Positions 27,691-38,387 of a stretch of DNA of 64,000 nucleotides are shown here, piece by piece. The position numbers and the translations under genes are program-made. Location of the stretch: NCBI GenBank assembly GCA_027493615.1, contig JAOSKK010000038.1, positions 620,001-684,000 on the forward strand, given 5' to 3'. Position 1 is the first letter of the stretch, and the number at the start of each line of letters is the position of its first letter. The notes under the pieces were generated by a model. That model saw only the letters and a program-made list of their open reading frames with translations. It did no database searches and had not been told where the DNA came from. Source of the DNA: Verrucomicrobiota bacterium. Lineage in GTDB: Bacteria; Verrucomicrobiota; Verrucomicrobiia; Limisphaerales; J093.

Positions 27691-28646
27691 AGTGCGTGTG
27701 CCCCCGCAGGGTCAAGGGGCGCAACCCGTGCGCGTCCCGCAGGTTGAGCCCGGGTTCGGCGGTGACGCGGCCAATGCAGGACAGGCGCAAGGCCGGGAAG
27801 CGGACACGCCAGGCGTCCAGCAGAGGCACGGCATCCTGACTGGACACGGCGAACAGCAACTCGAAGTCCTCCCCGTCCGTGAGGGCGGCGGCCAGCGGCG
27901 GGGGGGCTCCGGCGACGGTGCGAGCCCGTTCGCGGGCGGCCCGGCTGATGGGCACGGCCGCGGCGCGCAACTCCGCCCCCCACACCGCTGGCGGCGAGGA
28001 GATGGCGGAGATCACCGGCGAGCCCGTCGCTCAGATCGATCATGGCGTGCACCGCGCATTGCCCGCCCAGCCAGCGGGCCTCGGCCAGGCGCGGCTCGAA
28101 ATCGAGGTGCTTGCCAGCAAGCGATCCGCCGAGTTCACCCGTGACGAAGAGCGCATCGCCGGGCCGGGCACCGGCACGCCGGGCGAGCCGCGACTTCTCA
28201 ACCCAGCCGAGCAGGGCGATGGACACGAGCAACCGCTCCGGGTTGGGGACGGTCTCACCCCCCACCACGGCGACGTCGTAGCGCTTGGCCAAACGGCTGA
28301 GCCCCGTGTAGAGCGCCTCGACGAACCCGACATCGTAAGGCTCCGGCAGACCCAGCGTGATCACCGCGCTGGAGGGTTCGCCGGCCATCGCCGCCACATC
28401 GCTCAGCACCCGGGCGAGGGCCTTGTGCCCGACCTGTTCCGGCCGGGCGGTGTCGTCAAAGTGCACCCCGGCCACGACCGCATCGGTCTTCAACAGCCAC
28501 CAGCGGTCCGGCAGACCGACGTCGAGGACGGCGCAGTCGTCACCGGCGCCCACCACCACCGAGTCGTTGCGCGGCAGGCCGGGGATGAGGCGGGCGATGA
28601 GCTCAAACTCGGTCACGTCGGCAGGGGTCTGGCCTGGGCCTCGCAT
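27677..28646 (-). CDS. thiL: Thiamine-monophosphate kinase (one frame break)
   Basis: Phosphorylates thiamine monophosphate to the active cofactor thiamine diphosphate. Motifs in order: TEFELIARLIPG, GAGDDCAVLDVG, LKTDAVVAGVHFDD, GHKALARVLSDVAAM, VVGGETVPNP, MIDLSDGLAGDL and ALTDGEDFELLFAV. A frame change in the run of C near 27980 is probably a sequence error. About 323 residues after repair, the family length. First gene of the thiL-tsaE-tsaB run. A GTG in frame ten codons later could be an alternative start. Confidence 0.95.
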
Positions 28647-28652
28647 ACCCGT

Positions 28653-28723
28653 TGTAGGCGCCGACGTGAGGAGGCGTGGTGGGCCGGGGCAATACCTTTC
28701 GCCTCCTCACGTCGGCGCCTACA
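28653..28723. repeat. Palindromic repeat, family A, copy 2
   Basis: Perfect 24-bp inverted arms, starting TGTAGGCGCCGACG, around a 23-nt interior related to copy 1 (GGGGCAATACC against GGGGCAGTACC). Similarity to copy 1 extends to the TAG stop codon of the CPBP gene at 28762. Confidence 0.82.
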
Positions 28724-28761
28724 GTCGGTCGCGGTTTCATGCCGGGTACGAAAGGTCCGGG

Positions 28762-29483
28762 CTAGGCGGGGGCACCGGCGGCCAACACCAGCACGTAATT
28801 GGCGGCGTTGAACGCGGCGTGCGCGGCGATCGGCGCGAGCAGATGCCCCGTGCGCTCGTAGAGGGTGCTCAGGATCAGCGCGAACACCAGCAGCGGCAGG
28901 AAGGTCAGCAGGTTCAGATGCGTCATGGCGAACAGGAACGCGGTGCCCCACAGGGCGACCAAAGGATAGCCGGCCTGCTTGATCGCCGGGTAGACGATGC
29001 CGCGGAAAAGCCCCTCCTCGAACACCGGCGCCAGGCCGATGGCCGTGACCGCGACCATCACACGGCGCCAGGGATCCGTGGTTTGCCGGAGGGCCTCGAT
29101 GCTGGCCTGGGCCTTCGGCTCGATCCCCGCCGCCTCGAACGCCCAGCCACTGAGCGTGAGCAGGCCCCAGGAGAGCACCAACGCCCCCGCGGCCGCCAAC
29201 ACGCCCCAGCCGACCGCCGCTCCGATCCCGTCCCGACGGAGCCCGAAGGCTTCGCCCCAGGTCATCTGGTTCTCCCGCAGACACCGGCCAATCAGCCAGA
29301 GCCCGGCCACCTGCAGGCTCCCCCACACGCGAACGCCACCCAGAAACGGCGCGCTTCTTCCGGCGCGCCCGCCCAGATCTTGTCCGCCGCCGCCCCCGCG
29401 ACCAGCACCAGCCCAACCGCCAGAAACAAGTGCGTGAACAGGCGCAGCAACGACTCCGGCGACCATCGCTTGTACGAAAGCAT
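28762..29483 (-). CDS. CPBP-family intramembrane metalloprotease (one frame break)
   Basis: Multi-pass membrane protease of the CAAX/ABI type, about 240 residues from ATG 29483 (MLSYKRWSPESLLRLF). Membrane segments include LFLAVGLVLVAGAAA, LAAAGALVLSWGLLTL and PLVALWGTAFLFAM. The three catalytic motifs are present: EEGLFRG, FAMTHLN and HAAFN. A frame change lies in the C run near 29340. The stop codon coincides with the edge of a family A repeat. Substrates are unknown; in bacteria such proteins process peptides or regulate membrane factors. Confidence 0.88.
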
Positions 29484-29599
29484 CCGGGTGACGCTAACCA
29501 CCCGGGCCGGGGCTGGCCAGCCAAAGGAAAACCCCGGGGAGAGCGGCGGCTCGCCCCGGGGCTGAATGCGAACAGCCGTTGCCGGACGGTCAGCCCGTG

Positions 29600-31796
29600 C
29601 TACTGCCGCGTCCGGTAGAACCGCGCCGGCGTGGTTCCCGCGGGAACCGTGTAGGGTGACGTGGCGCCTGCGACGTCCGCGTACGGGCCCTGCACGAGCT
29701 CCGCACCTTGCAGGACGCCGGTGTACGTGATGACCGCGGTTGCTCCCTGGCGCGCCACGGCAATGGTCGGCGTGGCGACGGGCAGTTCCGGCTCAGGGAC
29801 CGTGCGTTGTTCGTAAGCCTTGAGGGCGCCCGTTTGGGTGCCGTTGACCAGCGCCCGTGTGCCGGCGGCATTGAAGGTGAACCACTCGACGCTCGCCCCG
29901 CTGCCGCCCTCGAAATAGAGCAGCCGGAAGAAGTACACGCCCGGCTTCTCGATCTGGAAGTAGAACTCCGAGTCGGCCGCACCACGCCCGGCATTCCACT
30001 CGCCGAGGACCAGATACGTCGGATTGGTGGCGTTGCCCGTGCTGACCTGGAACCCGTCGTCGCTGTTGACCGTCATGCCGTAAACGCCCACGGCCGGGAA
30101 CTCGATGAAGGTGCGCGCTTGGGCCGCGATGTTGTCGTTGCCGCCGGTCAGGCCCGGGATGCCGGGGATGAAGTCGTCCGGAACATCCTGGCCGGGCACG
30201 GTCGAATCCCACCGGAAGTTGCCGGCCGTGCCCGCGGCTTGTTCGAAGTTGACATAGGGCACTTCGAAGTACCCGCCGCTCACCTCGAAGGTCGGGTCGT
30301 GGATGCTCTCGCCGTACTCGCCGCGCAACTGGGCCTCCGTCGCGGGGAGGTTGTTGCCCCCGGGCCGCCCGGCCGCCAGTTGGTGGGTGTACCAGCGCAT
30401 GCCGGGCTTGGAGCCGGTGCCGATTGCGGTGCCCAGGGCCGGTGGGATGGTGACGTAGGCGGGGATGCGGAAGGTCAGCGTCTGTTCGACGACCTGGGCC
30501 GTGGTCGTGGTAAACGTGACCTTGAGACTGTGCTCGGAGCCCGACGGCGGCGGGGTGGCGAACGCGTAGCGCACGATCCATTGATTCGGATCCTGGCGCG
30601 TGACGGACGAGGCGGTGATGGCATTCCCGTTCAAGGCGAGTTGGACCCCCTTGCTCTGGTCCACCGTGAAGTAGTCCGGCTCCGTGATGGTCACCGTCAG
30701 GGCAAACGGATTCGCCCGCACGGCGCTGTAGCCCGGGGCGATGAAGGAACCGGTATCCACCACCGTCCGGCCGTCGCCCGTCCGGTAGGACAGCTCGACC
30801 TGATGCACGGAATCCGGCGGGAAGATCTTCGGCGACTGGTCATGGCTGACCTCGAGTTCATCGAGTTCGAGGTCATTGGCGGGGCGCGTGGTGGTGACGG
30901 TGACGGTCTGGCCATCCAGCTTGGCGGTCACGCTGTTGTCCACGACCGTCCTGCCCAGGCCCTGGACGATGCGGGCCGTGAAGCCGTTGCCCCGGCCGAT
31001 GATGGCAGTCATCATGGGCGGCTGGCCCACGGTCACGTTGTCGATCGCCCACCACCAGTCGTTCGCGGCCTCGAGGAGCCCGAACTTGAGCACGAGCTTC
31101 TGCGCGCCGCCCGGGTTCTGAAGCGCCACGATCGCGGCGTCGTTGGGCATGTGGTCCTTGTAGAACTCCCCGCCGGAACGCGAGTCCCAGCGGAGCACTT
31201 CGACCGGCGCACCGCCGTCCCATTGCGCCGTAATCACGGCGGTCTGGTTGTTGATCTGTTCCCCGTTGGGACCCACGGGCCAGTTGGGGGCGCCGTCGTC
31301 GAAACCCTCCGGTCGCCAGGAGGAGTCGAAGAACAGGGCCAGGGTGTTGGCCGCGCTGCCGGCCACCGGGATCTCGGGCGTGCTCAGGTAGGAGTTGAAG
31401 AACCCGAGGTAGTGAGGCGCATCGTCCCATTCATCCGGATCTGCAATGGCCGCCGCCCCACTGGCGCGCACCACTCGGATCGCCGCTGATTGTCCACGGT
31501 CGGCCACCACTTCACATCGGCGAACGCCCATCCGCCCATTCCCGCATGCCGTCTCGATCCGCGTAATCGGGCTGTCCGTACCCCGGCATGCCCGTGTCAT
31601 CAATGGTCCATCCCGGCGGAGGCGTCTTGGTCCAGACCCGCTCGCCGGCGGAGAGTTCTTCGACGTTGCGCCCCAGCGGGACGCTGTTGAAGTCCTCGAA
31701 GAAGAGCCGCTGTCCGCTGGCGGGCAGGGCCAGCAGCAGCCCGGCGCCCAGCCCCAGCAGCAGGCGGACCCCTCGTTTACCCACTTGAGTTGTCAT
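29600..31796 (-). CDS. Large secreted PA14-like protein with RFYR tail (two frame breaks)
   Basis: Secreted protein of about 730 residues. ATG 31796 gives the signal peptide VRLLLGLGAGLLLALPASG. The first part (FFEDFNSVPLG, WTIDDTGMPG) resembles a carbohydrate-binding jelly roll. Frame changes near 31530 and 31475 interrupt it. Residues from about 490 on, FIEFPAVGVYGMTVNSDDGF and YFFRLLYFEGGSGASVEWF, match the PA14 sugar-binding fold. The last 60 residues (IAVARQGATAVITYTG ... RFYRTRQ) form a C-terminal module shared with the proteins at 43926 and 56547. Possibly an adhesin or glycan-binding protein next to a carbohydrate cluster. Confidence 0.75.
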
Positions 31797-31844
31797 GGTC
31801 ATCAGTCGTTCGGTTCTTGGTTGTTCCATCGCTCGAACCCACGT

Positions 31845-31865
31845 CCCGCCCCGCACCGGGGCGGG
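31845..31865. terminator. Perfect 9-bp GC hairpin
   Basis: CCCGCCCCG-CAC-CGGGGCGGG, about 125 bp beyond the 3' end of the GH127 fusion gene and 49 bp before the PA14-like gene. Likely a terminator for the former or a leader structure of the latter. No T run. Confidence 0.45.
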
Positions 31866-31989
31866 CGAGGTCACCGGCTAGCAGCCCCAGCCTGCTTCCG
31901 GCAACCGTGTTTCCGAGGATGCGGCGCAACGTTGCCTGCGTGGCACCTTCCCGTCAAGAACGCCATCTCACCGTAACCTAAAGGCACAC

Positions 31990-34900
31990 TTACTCACTGC
32001 GCATCCAAACCACCGAACGGCCGCCGCGGTTCAGCCGCGCGTAGTTGGGAACGGCCAGCCACGGCTCCCCGTCGGTGTACGTGCCCCGGATGACTTGCAC
32101 GCCTCCCAGCAGGTCCGACCTCCATTCCGTGCTCAGGGGCGTGGTCCGCCCGATCACGCCATCAAGGCCCTGGTCCACGCTCTCGAAGTTGTAGATCAAC
32201 GGACCGTAGCGAAGGGCGACGCGCCCGCGCGTGGCGGCGATCTTGTCACTGGGGAACACGCGCTGCACGACGAGCGGCACTTCCCAGCGAATGGTGTCGC
32301 CCGCCTGCCAGGTGCGCGTCAGAACCGCGTAGCCGCGCTCGAGGTGGAGCGGCACGGGAGTTCCGTTGACACTCAATGACCGGATCCCTTCCACGGGGGG
32401 CGCGGGAGCATACAACGGACTGGTCGCGCGATCCGGCACGCGGAGATGCACGGCGAACGCCTTCGGTTGGGCCGGGTTGAGCGTGAGCGTGACCTGGCCG
32501 TTCCAGGGGTAATCGGTGGTCTGGCACACCTCGACGCGCGTGCCCGCCAACCCTTCGAGGGTGACGGTGCTGCCCACGAACAAGTTCACGTACAGGCGGT
32601 CCGGTCCCAGCGCGTACATCCAGCTCGGCAGGCTGAGGAGCGTGCGCGGGAGATTGCCCACGCAGCAGGGGCACACGTGCCACGGGTAGCGGGCGCCACT
32701 CGAGTCGAGCGGATTCGTGTAGGTGAAGTTCCGGCCCTCGAGATCCACGCCTCCGAGGATCGCGTTGTAGAGGGTTTCCTCGACGCAGTCCGCATGGCGC
32801 GCTTCGTGGTAAGCGCGGTTCAGGCGGTGCTGGAAGAAGAGTTGGCCACACCCGGCGCACGACTCGCAGTACGCGTTGTTGGGCAGGGAATACTCCTTGC
32901 CGAAGCCTTCGGCGGTCTCGCCGCTGCCGACGCCGCCCGTGACGTAGTACTTGCGGTCGAGGATGCTGGCACTGAGCGATTGCACGGCGCTGTGGTAATC
33001 CAGATCCCCGGTGGCCATGGCGATGTCTGCCATGCCCGCGTAGGAGTAAACCGCGCGGACCGCGTGCCCGACCGCCTCATACTGGCGCGTCACCGGCACG
33101 TGGCTCTGATCGTACTCCTCCCCGTTCTGTCGCTGGTCGAGCAGGAACCTGGCGAGGGTGACGTACGCCCCTCCCCTCCCCTGCCCTTCGACCGCGTCCA
33201 CCAGCCGGGCCAGACGCACGAGCGCCATCTCCAGGGCCTGATGCCCGGGATACCAGGCCTGCTTCGGCGCCGGCCCGAGGTGACGAACCCAGCAGTCGGC
33301 CAGGCGTTTGGCCGCCTGATAGAGCCGGGGATCCTGTCCCCGCGTCAGTTGCCAGTGGGCAATGGCCGCCTCGATGAAGTAACCGGCCTGGTAATCCTCG
33401 TGATCGTGCTTGTTGCTCCAGCGGGGCTGCCCCTGGATCGTGTACATCGTGTGCAGATAGCCATCCGGTTCCTGCGCACTGAGGATCTTCGGAATCCAGT
33501 CTTCCATCGTCTGACGCAGCGCAGTCTGGGCCGCGCGCAGCCCGGCGTCGTCCCCCAGATCAAGCTGCAGGGCGATGCAGATCGACTCGAGTGTGTTGTA
33601 GACCCACGTGTTGGCAAACACCGCTCCCACGTGCTTCGCGTCCGTGGCCCCTGCCAGCTTCCGCCCGGCTTCCACGAAATTCTGGATGCCGCCTTCCGGC
33701 GTGGCCGGGTCCTCAATTTTGCGAATGCAGTGCGGGATCCACTCGATGATCAGCGCCCGCGCCCGGGGACGCCAGAAGGGACTCGACAACCGATAGGTTG
33801 TGGTGGGCACGGGCTCAAGGACCGTGGTGGGCGGCGGCGGACTGACGGAGACCCGCACGCTGCTGGTTCCCTGCGCGGCTCCGTCATCCCCCGTGAGCCG
33901 CAGGACATGTTCGCCCACCGCGCCAAAGCGGGCGGTCGTGGCCAGGGCCTGCGGATCGCTGAACGTGACGGGGCCGGGGCCGGACTCAACGCTCCACCGG
34001 ACCGTGGGTGTGGGCCGGGGTTTGCCGTCGTCGCGCACGCGCCCCTCGAGGTACGTCTGGCCGGAAAGCACCACGACACGGTCCACCCCAGCGTCCACCA
34101 CGGGCGGGAAGTTCGGCGAGCTCCCGGAATCGAAAACCCGCCACTCGAGCAGGCCGGTCGAGAAGGCGTCCCGCCCATCGAACTCCAGCCGCAGCCGGGT
34201 GGTGGTGATGGGGCGAAAGGTCGTGGGGTTGAACCGGTTTGCCTCCCGACCCAAACCCGCGGCTTCGGGCACGCGAACAAACGCTGTCCCGTCCCAATAC
34301 AGAAGCCGACACGCGGTGGGCAGGCGGACGCCGCGCTGGTCATCGAACCAATAGACCTCGATCCGGTCGGTGTTGATGGCTTGGGTCCAGTCGTATTGGA
34401 CCCACTGGGTGCCGGTGCGGGGCCAGTTGCCGTAGGCCCCCGCGCTCTTGTCGTCCGAATGCGCCGGATTCGAGCCGTCGTTCACGGCGCTGAGGGTTTC
34501 GTGGCCGGAGACGTAGGAGGTCGAGGCCGTGGCGACCAGGGCGAGATTGGCGCGAGGCACGGGACTCACGGCGGCTGCGAGGGTCGCCTTGACAAAGGCC
34601 AGTTCCTGCGCGTCGTACGGCGTGCCGTCCCGGCGGAACAGGTCGTGCTGCCAGCGGGCCGGCTCGGGCGCTTCCTTGGGTGAGCCCCACGGGAAGTAGG
34701 TCTGGGTGCGTCCCGCCACCAGCCCCCAGTTCCAGCAGCCGATGCGACGGTCGCGGAACAGCGGCAGGAGGTTCTCGAACGTGTTGCCGTCCCGCCGCAC
34801 GAGGTACTCGGTACAGAGCACCGGGCGTTGGTAACTCGCGCAAACGGCCAGCTTCGCCTCGATCCCGGGCGGCGCGTCGTACCCGTGGAACGACACCACG

Positions 34901-35784
34901 TCCGAAAGCTCCATCATCCGCCTCGTGAACGGGCGCTCGAAATCCACCCACGCACCGATGGTCAAGGGTTGCCTGGGCTTCGCCTCCCGCGCCCAGGCGA
35001 AGGTGGCTTCCATCAACGGCTGGCTCTGGTCGCCCAAACCGGAGGCGCCCGGTTCGTTGTAGAGATCCCACACCCACACGCGATCGTCCTGCCCGAACGT
35101 GCCGACCATGTCCTTGACATAGCGCTCGAGGACGGGCCAGGCCGCGCGGTTCGTGACCATCGCCAGCGGCGGGCTCGAAACCCACTGGCTGTTGTGGACG
35201 CCCGGCACCGGGTCCGGTTGCGGGCCGGCCGCCGCCACACGCCCGGCAAAGTTGCAGTCGTCGAACAGAATCGGCATCACGCCGATCCCGTGACGCTCGG
35301 CGATGCCGAGGAACTCGGTGAACCGCGTCTTCAGAGACTCCGCGTCGGCCTGCCAAACCACGAAGTTCAGGAAGACGCGCACGGTGTTGAAGCCCAGCGC
35401 CCGGGCCCAGCCGAGTTCACGGTCGATGGTCGCGGCGTCAAACGTCGCGGGCTGCCACATCTCGATGTCGTTGACGGCTGTGCTGGGCAGGAAGTTGCAG
35501 CCGACCATCCACGGCCGCGACTCGTACCAGGTCTGCGCGCGCTCCGGGGTCCACTGTCCGGGCGCCAGCGCAGCGGAGGCACTGGGCGCGAGCAGGGCGA
35601 TCGCCAATGTCAAAGCGGCGCTGAAGCGCTCGCACTCCAGACGCTCCGCGATGCCCCGCACCGCCCGGCTCTCGCCGCGCGTTTGGAGTGCGCCGTCTTC
35701 CAGCGGCGCTTTTCGTTCATACCCGCGCGGTGCCGACCGGAAGCGGGCGGCCCGACCTTGTCGAAACGAGCGAAGCGGATTCAT
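31990..35784 (-). CDS. Multidomain glycosidase: GH5-like, discoidin, PKD-like and GH127 (beta-L-arabinofuranosidase)
   Basis: Secreted 1264-residue enzyme, intact. After a signal segment (LTLAIALLAPSASA, about 58-71) comes a TIM-barrel glycosidase, residues 75-410, with likely acid/base E244 (LYNEP) and nucleophile E326 (CTEY). A discoidin domain spans about 413-552, with WVQYDW and RIEVYWF. A PKD-like domain (VDAGVDRVVVLSGQ) covers 562-650. The C-terminal 600 residues are GH127/DUF1680, with the metal-binding and nucleophile set E974, C976, C1040 and C1041 (CESC, CPCC), as in HypBA1. GH127 removes beta-L-arabinofuranose; coupling it to an endo-type domain suggests attack on arabinose-rich glycoprotein or pectin. 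The first 55 codons overlap a palindromic repeat, so the true start is uncertain. Confidence 0.87.
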   Translation of the reverse strand: MNPLRSFRQGRAARFRSAPRGYERKAPLEDGALQTRGESRAVRGIAERLECERFSAALTLAIALLAPSASAALAPGQWTPERAQTWYESRPWMVGCNFLPSTAVNDIEMWQPATFDAATIDRELGWARALGFNTVRVFLNFVVWQADAESLKTRFTEFLGIAERHGIGVMPILFDDCNFAGRVAAAGPQPDPVPGVHNSQWVSSPPLAMVTNRAAWPVLERYVKDMVGTFGQDDRVWVWDLYNEPGASGLGDQSQPLMEATFAWAREAKPRQPLTIGAWVDFERPFTRRMMELSDVVSFHGYDAPPGIEAKLAVCASYQRPVLCTEYLVRRDGNTFENLLPLFRDRRIGCWNWGLVAGRTQTYFPWGSPKEAPEPARWQHDLFRRDGTPYDAQELAFVKATLAAAVSPVPRANLALVATASTSYVSGHETLSAVNDGSNPAHSDDKSAGAYGNWPRTGTQWVQYDWTQAINTDRIEVYWFDDQRGVRLPTACRLLYWDGTAFVRVPEAAGLGREANRFNPTTFRPITTTRLRLEFDGRDAFSTGLLEWRVFDSGSSPNFPPVVDAGVDRVVVLSGQTYLEGRVRDDGKPRPTPTVRWSVESGPGPVTFSDPQALATTARFGAVGEHVLRLTGDDGAAQGTSSVRVSVSPPPPTTVLEPVPTTTYRLSSPFWRPRARALIIEWIPHCIRKIEDPATPEGGIQNFVEAGRKLAGATDAKHVGAVFANTWVYNTLESICIALQLDLGDDAGLRAAQTALRQTMEDWIPKILSAQEPDGYLHTMYTIQGQPRWSNKHDHEDYQAGYFIEAAIAHWQLTRGQDPRLYQAAKRLADCWVRHLGPAPKQAWYPGHQALEMALVRLARLVDAVEGQGRGGAYVTLARFLLDQRQNGEEYDQSHVPVTRQYEAVGHAVRAVYSYAGMADIAMATGDLDYHSAVQSLSASILDRKYYVTGGVGSGETAEGFGKEYSLPNNAYCESCAGCGQLFFQHRLNRAYHEARHADCVEETLYNAILGGVDLEGRNFTYTNPLDSSGARYPWHVCPCCVGNLPRTLLSLPSWMYALGPDRLYVNLFVGSTVTLEGLAGTRVEVCQTTDYPWNGQVTLTLNPAQPKAFAVHLRVPDRATSPLYAPAPPVEGIRSLSVNGTPVPLHLERGYAVLTRTWQAGDTIRWEVPLVVQRVFPSDKIAATRGRVALRYGPLIYNFESVDQGLDGVIGRTTPLSTEWRSDLLGGVQVIRGTYTDGEPWLAVPNYARLNRGGRSVVWMRSE
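35612..35712. repeat. Palindromic repeat, family C, inside the 5' end of a coding region
   Basis: Inverted arms of about 34 nt: AAAGCGGCGCTGAAGCGC... at 35612-35645 and its imperfect complement at 35679-35712, both carrying GCACTCCA or its complement. A single arm of the same family is at 51750-51783. The repeat encodes residues about 25-58 of the GH127 fusion, just before the signal helix. Confidence 0.7.
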
Positions 35785-35788
35785 AGGT

Positions 35789-38209
35789 TCACAATCGCGG
35801 AGCCGCGACCGGCCCGGTCAGGGTGAGGACCTGACGAGACTGGTTGCGCACGATGTCGAACACCACCGGTTTGCCAGGCTCCGTCCGACCCAGCGCGCGG
35901 GCGAAGTCGCCCAGACCACGGACCGGCTGTCCGTTAACGGCGAGGATCAAGTCGCCCGGACGAAACCCGTCCCGGAACGCGGGTGTGTTTTCCCGCAGGC
36001 TGGCGAAGGCGATGCCTCCTGCTTCCCGCGACACGCCGTAGGCCGAGTACTCTTCCCCGCCGATTTCCCGCACGCGCGCACCCCGCCAGGCATAGGCCAG
36101 CTCCGGCTTTGCGGTCGGTGGCGTCAGATCCGGTTGGATCCGGACGGCCGGGAACACCGGTTGGCGTGCGAGGGCGCGCAGGGCCGGCTTGCGGACCCCG
36201 AACTGGTCCATGGGGGAAGTTGCGGAAGCCGAGCTTCAGCGCCGGCGAGTCGGGCTGGACCCGGTAATCTCCGTTTGCGGGATCGAGGAAGAGCGGGTCG
36301 GCGACGACGGAATCGGCGTCGCATCCCTGCGCGGCGAATCGGAGCCGGTCGCTTTCGCTGGTGGTGAAGAGGTTGTGGTTCACTTCCGCGCCCCAGCGGT
36401 CCACGGGCATGCCGCCGGCCGGCTGATACGGTCCCATGACGATGTTGCGGGCGAACACATCGCCACTCGCCGCGTACCAGCAATGGGGATGGAGGCTGTT
36501 ATTGACAATGATGTTGTTGGTGGCGATGCGCTGGTACCCCTCACGCAGCTTGAGGCCACCGCGGAGGAGGAGGTTGTCGTGGATCACATAGCGGGAGGAG
36601 CCGTCGTCCAGGTCCACATCCCAGCCGTGATCGCACCGCCAGCGGTTGTGTCGCAGCACCACCGGTTCGACCACGTCGAGGAACGGCAGGGCCGGATCGG
36701 CGGCCACCTGCCGGTCGACTTCCGCGATGCTCGGATGCCAGTAGCGGTCCCGTCCCCAGGAATTGAAGCTGCCGTGGTCGCCGGTCTCGAGCACGGTGTC
36801 GAACACGTCGCAGCCCTCGATGACATGGCCGCCCCAGGTGCCTTCGCTGATGTTGATGCCAGCCCGCGGCACCTCGTAGATCGAGCAGTGCCGCACCGTG
36901 ATGCGCCGGGCCATCGAGATCTGGACCGGCGCGGTCTGCTTCTCGAAACGTCCCGTGCGGGTGATCAGGCAATCCTCGACCAGGCAATCCGCGGGGTAGT
37001 TCGCACCTCCAGGGCCGGGCGTACGGTCGAGTTGGGCGTAGTCGAAGGGCTCGTTGTAGTTGAACAGCGGGCTCCGCACCGCCTGCGGGTCCCCGACAAA
37101 CGCCACCCCGTTCGCCCCGCTCTCGCGGATCAGGCAGCCGCGGATCGTGACGCGACGGTTGTACCGGTTGACGAACACCGTGTTGCCTCCCCACCTGATC
37201 GAACTCCGCATCTTCGAGCGTGCAATCCTCGGCCCCGTGAAACACGACCGCCCCGCCGCGGTACACCGTCCAGTCGCTGCAGCAGCGGTTCGCGATTCTC
37301 CATGAACGTCCGGGCGGTGTGCCGGAACGTGAATCCGCGCAAGGTGAGAAAGCGCACCGGCCGATCCGGGGAACCGTCGAACTCGACCAGATGACGGAGG
37401 CGCACGGCCTCGACGCTGGCCGTGTGGAGGTCCACGCCGGGGGGCGGCAGGCAGTAGAGCGTGGCGGCCGGCGCGTCGTGGTACCACTCGCCGGGGGCGT
37501 CGAGTTCTTCCCGGACGTTTTCGACGAAGCGATAGGTGGGGTGCATCGGGCTGGGCCGGTTGTTCTGCCAGCCTCCTTCGTAGTCGAGGGTGCCGTCGGG
37601 CTTGCGTCCGAGGATCCGCCAGTGCATGTCGCCCCACTCGTGCTGGTGCATGGCGTGGATGTAGCCCCCGGCGGGGTTGGCCCAGCGCGCGACCCGTTCC
37701 GGGCTGAGCACGTCGGCAGCGTAACCGTTGAAGTGGCGCACGGCCGGGTCGTAGTTCGGATAACGCGCCATGGGCTGTCGGACGCCGTTAAGGAAGAGCT
37801 GGTCCATCGACAAACCTTCCGGTGTCCGGGCGCGGAAGATCCCCTCGCGGTAAGGCTCCCATGGCAGCTCGAGCTTCTGTCCCCCGCTGAGCACCGGTCG
37901 CGCCCCCGGGGCGGCCGCATAGAGGATGGGATGCTGGGCCGTGCCCGAATCCTCCGCTGTGAACCGGAGGGTCGCCGGGAGATGGTAAACGCCGTCGTGA
38001 ACCAGCACGGTCACCGGCTCGCGCCCCGCCAGCTTGCGGGCCACGTCGCGGGCGGCGGCCAAGGAAGGCAACGGAGCCGCGGCGGTTCCCGGGTTGGATT
38101 CACGGCCGGACAGCGCGACGTGCAGCTCGGCGGCGGGGAGTGAGGCACCGAGGACAAGGCTGGCGGCGATCGCGAGGTGCGTCGCGGTGTTCGTACCGGG
38201 AATGTTCAC
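35789..38209 (-). CDS. Secreted beta-helix protein with C-terminal PDZ domain (three frame breaks)
   Basis: Secreted protein of about 800 residues after repair near 37275, 37190 and 36212. ATG 38209 gives the signal peptide HLAIAASLVLGASLPAA. The start ELHVALSGRESNPGT, then PLPSLAAARDVARKL and VLVHDGVYHLPATLRF, is the usual entry of polysaccharide-lyase-like beta-helices. Helix turns include RITVRHCSIYEVPRAGINIS and GHVIEGCDVFDT. The C terminus (GGIAFASLRENTPAFRDGFR, GDLILAVNGQPVRGLGDFA, VLTLTG) is a PDZ domain. It lies 4 bp upstream of the GH127 fusion on the same strand, so the two are probably made together. A role in plant or algal glycan breakdown is likely; lyase activity is not proven. 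Confidence 0.82.
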
Positions 38210-38387
38210 GGGCGGACCTTAGCCCGGGGTTTCCGGCCGTGGCAAGGCGCCCCGCCTCTTCGTGTTCGAGTCGGGGCGCTGGAGGGGATCGCACGGCCTC
38301 CCGGGTCGACCTGGGTGCCGCCGCGTTGCAAGCCGTGAATCCTACTTCGCGATTGAAAGCCTGCTTCTCCACCGCCACCCTCGCCCC

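Noticed and set aside
32446..34683. Long plus-strand open frame opposite the GH127 fusion
   Set aside because: It is antisense to an intact gene with clear domains and has no recognisable motifs; long antisense frames are expected at this GC content.
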